A stretch of 64,000 nt of DNA, taken from the NCBI GenBank assembly GCA_009733575.1, contig ML769599.1:55592-119591 (forward strand), in the 5' to 3' direction. The position numbers and the translations under genes are program-made. Under the pieces are notes generated by a model. That model ran no database searches and was not told the origin of the DNA. It worked only from the letters and a program-made list of their open reading frames with translations. This stretch comes from Gymnopus androsaceus JB14. Taxonomy: Eukaryota > Basidiomycota > Agaricomycetes > Agaricales > Omphalotaceae. Below, in pieces: positions 13,729-22,913 of the stretch; the stretch's first letter is position 1; each line of letters opens with the position of its first letter.

Positions 13729-13950
13729 CTAAAACATCGCCGCCTGTGGTAGCAACGAATTCGCTTTCCTCAGCTCGTGCTGGCACGCCGAGTAACTTTC
13801 TAGGATGCTGGAGGCTATAGGAATAGCCTGTTCCTTGCTAATCTTATCGTCGGAATCCAGAGCAGCCTGCAAGAGTTGATGGTCACTGTCATCTCTAGAT
13901 ATCATCGATAGTGTTGAAGTCCGACTTACCCAGGCAGCATTCAGTCGCAA
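13729..13950 (-). CDS. Possible small gene, C-terminal exon only
   Basis: A minus-strand frame reads AALDSDDKISKEQAIPIASS then ILESYSACQHELRKANSLLP and stops at 13729. Its composition looks like a real amphipathic, helical C-terminus, and a plausible acceptor (CTTGCAG) lies just upstream near 13869. A GTAAGT donor lies near 13926. The 5' exons up to about 14070 could not be put into one open frame, so the start is unknown. The protein was not recognised. It is convergent with LAA1, with about 140 bp between stops. Confidence 0.3.
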   Translation of the reverse strand: MRLNAAWVSRTSTLSMISRDDSDHQLLQAALDSDDKISKEQAIPIASSILESYSACQHELRKANSLLPQAAMF

Positions 13951-14720
13951 TGGCTGAGCCCTCCAATTTCCTTGCGGTCCGTGTTGCGAAAAACCGGCAT
14001 GATCACAGATTGTGCTCCAAAAGTTTAGTGATCAAAAAGTGCCCCGCCTCAGCTTTCATACGGTAACCATCTTGCTTCTTCTTCAACTGTGCCGCTTTGT
14101 TGTAACTATATAATTTTCGAAATGGAAAAAAAAACCCGCAATAAGTGAGTGTGTCAAGGAACGTCATTTATCGAGAATTGACGCGTAGTCGGTTCGTAGA
14201 GAGCTCGAACAATGCCATCTTTGCTTGATTAATGGAGAACAGAGAAACAGAGCGAGAAGATGGCCGAGAGCGCGCTTCAAATATTTCTGAATACCGCATC
14301 GCAGATGAGTAAGGAAGGGGCACGAATCTCACACTCACTGTGAGCAAGGCATATGCTGGCCCTATGTGATTCTTCCACATACATACTGGGAAGATATGCG
14401 ATTAAGGTATATCATACATGACACAGCGACGTAGTACTTTGGAAACCTGCGAAGTATAGCAATGAGATTCGATTCGGAACACCGGGGATGTATACAATGG
14501 ATCAACTACATACCAACCTCAAAGGGCCATGTATAGCCAAGAGACTGGAATGAACCAGCGGGCGAGTGCCGATCCCAATTTCGTCGTTGTCCTTCAAGCA
14601 TCGAGATAGGTGAGAATGACGGATAACTCAACGTTCGTTCACCATTTCGACTGATCTCCACCATCGCCGTCCGCTACCAAATGCAGCAGTCTATGTCGAG
14701 ACGTCCGGAATGAAAGCCAG
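13951..14720. other. Intergenic DNA
   Basis: Holds the possible 5' part of the small minus-strand gene and the 3' flank of the TMEM170-like gene. A 70-residue minus-strand open frame at 14168-14380 has no motif and was not called. Confidence 0.4.
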
Positions 14721-15453
14721 CTATATCAGGTTGATAACAGAAGGCCAGACATTCAACATCCCGACCATAACGCTAATTGCTGCCCACAAGAACGGTACCC
14801 AAGTACTCATAAAGAATCCTCCAGCCTTGTATAAACCTGTCAGGATGTACCCGACTATGGCAGAGGATACGACGGCACCGATGAGAGATAGAAGGAGGAA
14901 GGTGAAGAGGACGAGAAGGGCAAACGTTGCTCGGGAGCGACGTGCGTTCTTTGGTCTCTTTTTCCGAACCTGCTTTGTTTGGAGAGGAGGGTAGATATGA
15001 CCAGTTGTTGGTGAAGTTGGGGACAAGAGAAAGGGATGTGTAGCTGATGTCGGACTTCGAGGATGTGTGGATGGCGAGGTAAGCTGCGAGCGCAAAGTTT
15101 CGTACCCGTTATGTATGGGATATGCGCGAGTAACATCAGGAGACATTGGATATATCTCAGCGCCTCCTTCTTTTTCCTCTTCCATCTCGTTTTTGTTGTA
15201 GGTTCTCTTTGTCTTTGGAGGCAAGCTCAGGTTGAAAAAATGCATACAGGCCAAATACAAAGAAGATTGGCATGTAAAAGACCAACGTCCAATAAAGTGT
15301 GAATCGAAAGACATCTTGTGAGTGAACAAGATAAAAGCCTCCAGGCTGGATAGGATTATGATGCTGAATAAAGAACAACTCTGTGCGAGGATTGTATAAA
15401 GAAGGCCAGGACGGGTTCATAGATAAAAGAGATCCATTCTGAGGTGAAGACAT
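14721..15453 (-). CDS. TMEM170-like integral membrane protein
   Basis: Small membrane protein resembling the TMEM170 family, which in animals acts in shaping ER and nuclear-envelope membranes. Exon 1 starts at 15453 (MSSPQNGSLLSMNPSW) and contains the first membrane segment, FRFTLYWTLVFYMPIFFVFG. A short intron around 15190-15260 changes the frame; several donor/acceptor choices fit, so the exact junction is unresolved. Exon 2 has a polar serine/proline/threonine-rich linker, a basic stretch (KQVRKKRPKNARRSR), then membrane segments TFALLVLFTFLLLSLIGAVV, SSAIVGYILTGLYKAGGFFM and a final hydrophobic segment ending NVWPSVINLI. The GYILTGLYKAGGFF segment matches the GVYRAAG region of TMEM170. 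It is divergent from ERG8 with 133 bp between start codons. Confidence 0.6.
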
Positions 15454-15586
15454 GGTGGCATGGGTTCAACGCGGTCACGGTCACACCTGCTAACAATAGC
15501 TTTGACATTAATTCAAACTCCGATACCTGGTATTACCCTTGACTGGAACTATTCTGGAGGATTACCCTTGACTGGAACCATCAAGC
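15454..15586. promoter_or_regulatory. Short bidirectional promoter, TMEM170-like / ERG8
   Basis: Only 133 bp separate the two divergent start codons, so core promoter and both leaders must lie here or inside the first exons. A 20-bp stretch beginning ATTACCCTTGACTGGAA is imperfectly repeated in tandem near 15532-15580. No clear TATA box was seen. Confidence 0.5.
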
Positions 15587-17400
15587 ATGTCTCCAACTAC
15601 AGTTATCTCTGCCCCCGGAAAGGTGCTGATTGCTGGCGGATATCTTGTGCTGGACCCCGCTTATTCTGGCATCGTTGTTAGTACTTCTTCGCGTTTCTAC
15701 ACTGTCATACAACCCTCGACGCGTGGATCGAACACGGTCCAAGTACGCTCTCCTCAATTCAAAAATTCCACTTGGGAATTTTCTCTCTCTTTCGATCCTT
15801 TTCTGACCGTACAACCCCGAGAGGAAAAGTGAGAAATCACATTCTTTTTAACTAGATCTTATTCCTAACTCTGAGTTTAGCACGAGCAAGAACAAGTTTG
15901 TCCACCTTGCTCTCCAACACACTATATCTCTAGCTTGTGAGGCTCGGGGAGTCCCAGCCATCCAGGAATCGTTTGCCAAAGGATTGGACATTGCGATAGT
16001 AGGAGATAACGATTTCTATTCACAAAGGGCGCAGTTGGCTGCGCAGAATCTACCTCGGACTCTATCCTCTCTCTCTTCCATCCAACCATTTTGCTCACAG
16101 GGTGTCACTCTGTCAGAGGTTCATAAAACTGGCCTGGGATCATCCGCGGCACTCATCACATCTCTGGTATCTGCTCTGCTCGTACATATCGGAGTAATTC
16201 CCTCCTCTGCTTTCTTAGAAGACCAAGGAAAAGAGCGCCAACTTTCCCATAACCTGGCGCAATTCATTCACTGTTTAGCTCAAGGAAAGGTAGGAAGTGG
16301 ATTCGATGTTTCCGCTGCTGTCTTTGGGAGTCACTTGTACACCCGCTTCGATCCCACCGTTATAGCTTCTCTAATGGGAGATGACCCTGTATGCTCCTAC
16401 TAGTTTGTGCTTGCTATCTTTGACAGTGTTATCCTTTAGATGGCTCGGACAAAATCGATCTTGCCGATAGTTTCGTCAGACAACAAGTCTTGGAACCATC
16501 GTGTCGAGCCTTTCCGGCTCCCCCCTCTCACTAGGCTCATGCTTGCTGACGTCGATGCTGGTAGTGATACTCCGTCATTAGTTGGAAAAGTTCTTAAATG
16601 GCGAAAAGACAACGAAGCTAAAGGTTAATTCATTGCTATCTGATTAGTTGCTGATAACTCATTCCAAGATATGTACCAGCGACTGCCGTATGGACAACTC
16701 TTGACCAACTCAACCAATCCTTAGCGTTTACTCTCACATCTCTATCGACTCTTTTTTCCAAAGATCCCGCTAGTTACACCGCCGTTGTCAAATTCATTTC
16801 TTCCTTACAACCACTCCAGGTTCGCTTCATTTTTCCCTTTTGGATATGCGTTTCTGATTCCTGGATAGTGGACCGCAGATCCCTCACGTAGTGCTGGTCA
16901 AACCGAGGTCGCTAATAGGTTTTATGAAGCACACAACATATCACAGGTATGAACAGCTCTTTTCCTTCTAGGAGTGGTGCACTCAACGTCATTAATCTAG
17001 GCAATCCGGAAAAATATGAAGGAGATGGGTGAGCTCGCTGGTGTTCCCATCGAGCCCGAGGAACAGACCAGGCTACTGGACGAGTGCTGCTCTCAAGCGG
17101 GCGTAATAGGAGGGGGAGTTCCAGGCGGTGCGTCCTTGAATAACTAACATCAGTATATCTTATCTGATCGTGCACTGAATAGCGGGAGGATACGACGCTG
17201 TATGGCTGCTGGTGTGCGAACCTGATGAATGTAGAGCGAATGAATATCCCCGAGACCGCATCGAGCGTGTCTGGAGCACCTATAAAGATCTCGATGTTTC
17301 TCCTCTGTCTGCAGAGGAAAGCATGGCAAAGGGAGCTCGTTTGGAATCTATTGGCGAAATCAAGGGATTGCAACATGCAACGCAACTTCTAGTTGGATAA
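15587..17400 (+). CDS. ERG8: Phosphomevalonate kinase
   Basis: GHMP-family kinase that phosphorylates 5-phosphomevalonate to the diphosphate in the mevalonate pathway to sterols and isoprenoids. Seven exons give an uninterrupted frame: 15587-15828, 15881-16388, 16440-16623, 16680-16819, 16869-16946, 17001-17127 and 17183-17400. The N-terminus is SPTTVISAPGKVLIAGGYLV, the GHMP substrate motif with the APGKV start. The ATP-binding GHMP motif is VHKTGLGSSAALITSLVSAL, followed by AQGKVGSGFDVSAAVFGSHL, both diagnostic of ERG8 rather than mevalonate kinase. The third exon holds LMLADVDAGSDTPSLVGKVL, and a C-terminal glycine-rich loop (GVIGGGVPGAGGYDAVWLLV) closes the GHMP fold. The fourth acceptor was chosen at 16679 because it keeps the frame; one nearer AG does not. 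Confidence 0.92.
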
Positions 17401-17559
17401 TCTCGTTGAAACATCCTTGTATTCTTATTTTCGAATAATTATACTGATCATCTGAATATGGTGGTGTGATCATGATCGCGGCATTGAATTCGGTGAGCAT
17501 AAAGTGAGCGATACATGTGCATAGACGTGATCATAGAGTACAAAGAGGAAACGAAATAT

Positions 17560-18161
17560 CTATGCTTCAGTGATTTCACGGAGACGTCGGACAGTGCTAT
17601 AAAATATTGAATCAAAAGAAAATCTAAAAGCACAAAATAACGACATACCTGCGGACTGTGGCTGCTGCTGTCGTCTGCACTGACCACGCACCACCTGCAA
17701 TCACCTTCCTACACGACGAGCAGGACCATATGCCCACTGCTTGGCGTTTTATGGAGTCCTAGAATAATGTCAGATAGATCATAGCAAAGACGAATAGCAA
17801 CGCATACCTTTCCACAGAATGGGCAGGTGTATCTCGCATGTTGGGAGATTTCCATCTTTTTGACCTGCTTACGCAGAGAAGCACCATAACGCTACATGAG
17901 GAATCGATATTAGTAGAAGTTGGGCCCGAAAATCAACTGCGATACTCACTGTTCCGTACTTTCCTGTGATACCGACTTTCTTTGTGCGTTTGGTCTAGCA
18001 GAAAAAGTCAGTTACGAGGCCAAAAGTAGTTTTCAAGTCGCAAGGTCATCCCAAGTTGAACGCATCCAACCAGCCAAATCCAAGCCCATTTGAATCGTCC
18101 AAAACCTCGACAGAATGATACGAAACAGTCTCCTAGCAGCATTTATCGTGAAACTAACCAT
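17560..18161 (-). CDS. RPL43: Large-subunit ribosomal protein eL43 (L37a)
   Basis: Zinc-ribbon protein of the 60S subunit. Five exons can be placed exactly: 18159-18161, 17950-17994, 17808-17891, 17649-17758 and 17560-17596. Together they encode 92 residues, the usual family size. The first coding exon holds only the ATG, directly followed by a GTTAGT donor and a 164-bp intron. Exons 2-3 read [15 protein letters not shown] and [20 protein letters not shown], and the four zinc cysteines appear as CPFC and CSSC. The C-terminus is [11 protein letters not shown]. All exons are in phase and no frame break is present. The 5' region faces the dehydrogenase pseudogene across about 440 bp. Confidence 0.95.
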
Positions 18162-18600
18162 GTTGGTATCGTCTTTTGCTTGGACTTGGAAAGATGTGTC
18201 GCCAGACGAGAGTTAAGGTCAACTTTTTTCGTCGAATGATGTAAGCAAAGATAACAAGTGTCTAGATTAGATTACTTGGACGCTTACTGACTACTCAGGA
18301 ACAAATCTCGTTGGCGTCTACTCTTTATGTAGTTTTATGGCTCCGTTCGAGCTCCGTTGACTTTCTAACTCTTTACATTCGTAGGAACATAGGAACAATG
18401 AGTAAAACGGTTTTACTAAATGCCCTCACAAGGCTTGCGTATACCTGGCAAGTAGAATCCGGCGAATACTAGTAAGGAGAAGAGTATAGGATTGACGCAG
18501 ATTCGTCCATCATTTGGAATTCAGCAGCTACTTATAAAAGGTAGATTTTCTGCCTACTACATCCATCACAAATTCACCCCATATCGTCACTAGCAGCAAA
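18162..18600. promoter_or_regulatory. Divergent promoter region, eL43 / dehydrogenase pseudogene
   Basis: About 440 bp between two divergent starts. On the plus strand a TATAAAAG box lies at 18533-18540, about 60 bp before the ATG at 18601, a good core-promoter spacing. No TATA-like box was found on the eL43 side. Confidence 0.5.
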
Positions 18601-19882
18601 ATGGTTAACCGAACTTACCAAGAGATAGGTAGAAGAGCAGAAGAAAGGGATGGTCCCTATAGTCAGAGGTGATCTCACTGGCAAAGACTATCATGGTCAC
18701 TGGCGCCAACAGCGGTATTGGATTCGAGGCTGCAAAGCACTTTGCTACCATGAATCCCGCCCGATTGATTGTCGTCTGTCGATCTGTGGAGAAGGCTCAA
18801 CAGAGCATCAAGCGTGAGTACTGCCTTCGCTTTAGATTATTCATAGTGCTTATTATCAGTATAGAGATTCAAGAAGAAACTGGATGCAAGAACGCGGAGC
18901 CTATGGCTCTCGACTTGGGCAAGTTTAGCTCCATCTCCGAGTTCGCCACTCAAGCTAGCAAAACGTTGGACCGCCTCGATATTCTCGTTGAGAATGCTGC
19001 CGTTGCTATTCATGGGAAAGTACACTCAGACCGAAGGATGGTTGGGAATCCATGTAAGTACATGCCAGTATCACTGTGAACGTTATTCAACCGTCTCCGA
19101 TTGCCAGGCTTCAAGTTAATTCTCTAGGACCCGCCTGCACATTCTTCTTTTACTTCCCATAATCATGAATACGGCCAAGCAGCACTCTGTTGTTCCGAGG
19201 ATCGTAGTGGTTTCGAGCGAGGTCATTTTCTTTGCTAACATTGGTTCCGATGCCATCGCCGCGCCGAATACCCTTGAAACACTTTCTAGCAAGGAATATT
19301 GCACGCCCGAGTAAGTACTTCTAACGGAGCGGTATTGCAGTTTGCTAATATGAGATTCTCAAGGGTGCTAGCGAATCGTTATACACAATCGAAAAGTATG
19401 TTCCTTCCAAGTGACTGCCAGCTAGTTCTCAAACCATACTTCCAGTTTTGAACGTCATGCTCGTGCACAAACTTGCAGAACTTCTGCCGAAAAACATCGT
19501 GCCAGTTGCTCTCAATCCAGGCTTCTGTCTGTCCGGACTGCGTAGGGAGGTTGAGGGAGAGCAAGCCACCAGGTACAAGCAGATGGAGGACGAGTTCGCA
19601 TACACATCGGAAGAAGGGAGTCGTCAGATCATCTATTCCGCGATTGGTGGAAAGGACGAGGAACTGCGCGGCGCATTCACGTCGTACTCGCAGGTGTTGG
19701 AGATTTCAGATTGGATGCTGAGTGAAGAGGGAAAGAAGGCTGAAGATAAGACCTGGGTATGATTTTTTTTGCGCCTCAAGGTCTTCAAACTTATATTGTT
19801 TGTATAGGTTGAGATGATTGAGCTTTTTGGCAAGCTTGATAACAGAATCCCCGGGATAGTTGCAGAGTACCTCAAGGCTTGA
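18601..19882 (+). pseudogene. Short-chain dehydrogenase/reductase, decayed copy
   Basis: Clear homologue of the intact gene at 42583-43910: [20 protein letters not shown] (Rossmann TGxxxGIG motif), then [36 protein letters not shown] and [12 protein letters not shown]. The conserved frame is broken at about 18688 (extra base between DLTGK and TIMVTG), about 19015 (extra base before KYTQTEGW), about 19043 (four extra bases, compared with the usual GWES) and about 19135 (one base missing in the segment after VNSLGP). The catalytic YxxxK region reads NRYTQSK and is preserved, as are most splice sites and a TATA box. Four breaks within about 450 bp suggest real decay more than sequencing error, although both may contribute. 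The last exon ends VAEYLKA at 19882. Confidence 0.7.
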
Positions 19883-20471
19883 TCGTAACAACTAAGTTTA
19901 GTAAGGGGGAAAGGATATATACAACATGAAGCTTTTGTAATTTGTTTTAATTCCCCAAGCTACAGAAGACGTGAACAGCGCCAAGCCTATAATATTAGGA
20001 CGGAATGAATTTTTCATCTTCCACAATCAATGGGGGACTACAGCATGATACTGAGACCCTGATAAGCATGTGGGTATCCGAAAGGTCAAAGCTGTATGTA
20101 TTCAGCCAGATGTGTGTGTCAAAGCTGTATATTAAAATTTACTCGCATATAGTTAAACCTATTCTAGGGTTAGGACAACGAACTAGCAAAGAAAAAGAGC
20201 CCACCCAGCCAGAGTGGCCGATGTGGGACAGGAAAATATTGAGACGGTGCATAAGCCTGAGCCTATACAAGCCGTAGACACCCTTTGTATGGACAAGGTC
20301 GCCGTGCTATGAAGGATCTCCACAGCCCACAAACCCGGGTACATGAAGGGACCTGTGCCATCAAGGTAAGTATGAGGTTCCTCAACGAAGGAGCATGGTT
20401 TTTATACTGGAAAAATACGCACGGACCATTGCCATCACATGTTGTCTGGGCAGCGTTCGCCATCAGCCATC
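19883..20471. other. Intergenic DNA
   Basis: No gene could be supported. It contains the 3' flank of the dehydrogenase pseudogene and the promoter of the F-box gene. Confidence 0.4.
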
Positions 20472-21840
20472 ATGACTCTCCCTTATGAGCTTCATGAGCT
20501 CATTATCGACGAACTGCGCTATTCTTTCCCCGAACTGAAAGCCTGTAGCCTCGTCTGTAGAGCTTGGCTTCCTCGCTGTCGATTACATCTCTTCCGGGTC
20601 ATTCGAATAGGTCCTCGAAGAGTACGTGGGATAGAGAAAGAACAGACGCGAGACTCTTTCAACAAGTTCCAAGCATCTTTTGCCCGTACCTTCCAGCTAC
20701 CCGAGATCACCTCTTGCGTTCGGGGAATATTCTTCGAATCTTGTATAAGAGATGTAGCTGACAGGCCTCCCAAATTGCATATTGTTCTTCCATCACCGAA
20801 AGGAAAAATGGTGATAAATCCTTTGCTTTCCTCCATACAACTTCCATTTCAGCAGCTCCGACTTCTACGCATCCAATGGAAATCTCTCACTATGCTACAA
20901 GACTCACAGAACCGTGACGCTCCAGAGACTGACATCCCAATGTTCGAGCAGCTCCTGGACCGAGTCGATCGTCTCGAGCATCTAGCCATCGAGAAGTTTG
21001 GGAGGTTCCATGCCAATCGTGACATTCTACGTTCTATCGCGGTGCATGCCCCTAAGCTGAAAACTCTGTGCTTTTCAGAGTTCAAATGGTATCCTTCATT
21101 TAGCGCTCTCGTCCTTGAAGATATCTTCGACCAGTGGAACTCGGACTTTGTCGCTCAAGGCGTACCTCCACTGAGACTGGAGCGACTCTGTCTTCGAAAC
21201 TTCTCAATGAAGGGGACCGATCTCATTCAGATGGTGGTTCTACCCTCTCCATGCTTTGGATCTGCGCTCGTTGCGCTATCTAGCTATATCCGCGACAAGT
21301 CTAGAAACAGCTCTTGCTAATGAGTTCTCAGAGCTCGGCAAGGAGCTCGTTCATCTTACTATCACTAATCTCGATACATCAGGTCCGTATTCTCCCTCTA
21401 TTCCACTTGTATGTACTTAACTCTAAAAACGTATAACAGTATTCAATCTTTGGGCAGAGTCATTTCCCAAGCTCTCTCAACTACAAGTATTTGTAGCAGA
21501 TGAATCGTTTCTTTTGCGACTCTTACAGCACCTCTCGACGCAATGGCCTTTCGAGAGGGGATTGTTAGATGTTCACATGAATTTTGAAGCGGAATATATT
21601 GTTCACGATAACGGGCCTGAACGGTTTAATGACATTCTCAGCTCCTCCGTCGATCCAGTTCTTCATGGGTTGATCAACGAAACTAATGGGAGCGACGGAA
21701 TACACATCAGTATGGATTTTGTACATGTGGATGGGTCAGAGATGCAACAAAGGTACATCAGGAAGGCGTTTCCGCTAAGCTTCGCGACCGGAAGCCTTCA
21801 CTGGAGGGACAAGAGATCATTGGAATGGTGGTTCGAGTGA
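20472..21840 (+). CDS. F-box protein with divergent leucine-rich C-terminus
   Basis: Begins MTLPYELHELIIDELRYSFP then ELKACSLVCRAWLPRCRLHL, a typical agaricomycete F-box (P-x-E-L/I-x-x-x-I-I-x, then C-S-L-V-C-R-x-W). Such proteins are expected to be substrate adaptors of SCF ubiquitin ligases; the family is greatly expanded in these fungi and substrates are unknown. The middle has leucine-rich stretches (LERLCLRNFSMKG). After about 21230 the open frame diverges, while another frame continues sensibly as HALDLRSLRYLAISATSLET and then ELVHLTITNLDT. An intron (about 21382-21440) and a last exon, FNLWAESFPKLSQLQVFVAD, follow to 21840. No intron explains the change near 21230-21260, so there is a one-base frameshift, real or technical. 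Confidence 0.65.
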
Positions 21841-22229
21841 TACCACTACATTACCTATTGCTTAGACTTAGTCCCCGAAACAGACTTGATACTTCTCCCA
21901 AAGGTGATTCAGTTGAACGTATTACTGTAATATGATTCCAGAGTTGTACAGCTACACTACTTTATTCCCCGCATCTCCAATTCCCAACAAAAACATCAAG
22001 CTCCGGCCAAAAGGCGCGGGCAAAGTACGAATGTCGAAGTTGATAAATATACATGAGGCATATGCATGCCATTGCAAAAGAGGCGGAAGGCTAGGATATG
22101 TATCCAAGGTAAAGCATTGAGTCGATCTAAATGAAATGTATGAATAAAGCGTTGAGATCTTGAGAGAGAACTTTGACTTACAGAGAATGATAATGTTAGA
22201 CAGAATAGAGTCTATGGCTACATGGCGAC
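21841..22229. other. Intergenic spacer between convergent genes
   Basis: 3' flanks of the F-box gene and of the pheromone precursor gene. The short open frames here have no motif. Confidence 0.4.
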
Positions 22230-22355
22230 CTATGAGATAACGCACGCGCTGTCTGAAGAGCTACCGCTCTCGTTGTCAGAAGGCAGGGAAGTTGTCTCGA
22301 CCTCCTCAATGGGAGTAGCAGCAGAGTAAGATGCTAGGGTAGTGAAAGCGTCCAT
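22230..22355 (-). CDS. Lipopeptide mating-pheromone precursor (CaaX)
   Basis: A complete 41-residue minus-strand frame beginning MDAFTTLASYS and ending SSSDSACVIS, then TAG. Homobasidiomycete a-factor-like precursors are short (about 40-70 residues), often begin MDxF or MDTF, have an acidic, polar middle, and end in a CaaX box. All these are visible: EEVE in the middle, a DNESG segment about 14 residues from the end as a possible internal processing site, and CVIS as the farnesylation, AAX-cleavage and carboxymethylation signal. The mature peptide would be the roughly 11-15 C-terminal residues, exported and sensed by STE3-type receptors. A TATA box lies about 100 bp upstream. No STE3 receptor gene was found in the window, so this may be a stand-alone pheromone gene. 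The frame is short enough to be missed by automatic gene calling. Confidence 0.7.
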   Translation of the reverse strand: MDAFTTLASYSAATPIEEVETTSLPSDNESGSSSDSACVIS

Positions 22356-22430
22356 TTCTCGAGTTCGAGTAGATGAGTGGGTTAACGTTGAGCTCGGAAG
22401 GGACGGTATAGGTTGAATAAGAACCTAATG

Positions 22431-22460
22431 AGGTTCAAACAAAAAGTTGAATCCTTTATA
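22431..22460 (-). promoter_or_regulatory. TATA box and 16-bp palindrome upstream of the pheromone gene
   Basis: On the minus strand TATAAAG occupies 22454-22460, about 100 bp before the ATG at 22355. Between them, at 22431-22446, lies GAACCTAATGAGGTTC, an inverted repeat with 6-bp arms and a 4-bp spacer. The position suits a leader or operator-like site. The core is repeated at about 48836. Confidence 0.45.
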
Positions 22461-22913
22461 ACATTTCTACGGTCCCTCTTAGGCAGTTCTATTGTGTTTT
22501 CGTATGCGCTAATTCGGGATGCAAAGTGCACCCTCGACTGTCCTTTTGTTCTCTTCCCCTGGATTAAGATGTCTTCCCAGCTGAATACAATAAGACCAAG
22601 ATCAGGGTGACTTCAGAAGATTTCGCAGACAGGACACGGAGGGAAGAAACAATAAGAAGTGTCAATCTGGGTAGTTGTAGAAAACAAAAAGATTCGGGCC
22701 TATTCGGGCCTGGCTCGAAGTAATCCCAAATCTCCCGCGGATGGTCCGAGCCGCTTCGACGCGTACTAATCCCTCTTTACCACTCTTTACAATCCCTCTT
22801 TGCAATGGTTTCCAGGTCTTTGCTCGCTTTACAATCCCCCATTGTAGATACTCTGCTATATAATATGATATCTTACATGCTGCGTTCATTAGCTCTGCTC
22901 CTCTCCCAACCAT
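22461..22913. other. Intergenic DNA between divergent genes
   Basis: Upstream region of the pheromone gene and of the unknown gene starting near 22914. A 139-residue minus-strand frame overlapping 22662-23081 has no recognisable domain and was not called. Confidence 0.4.
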
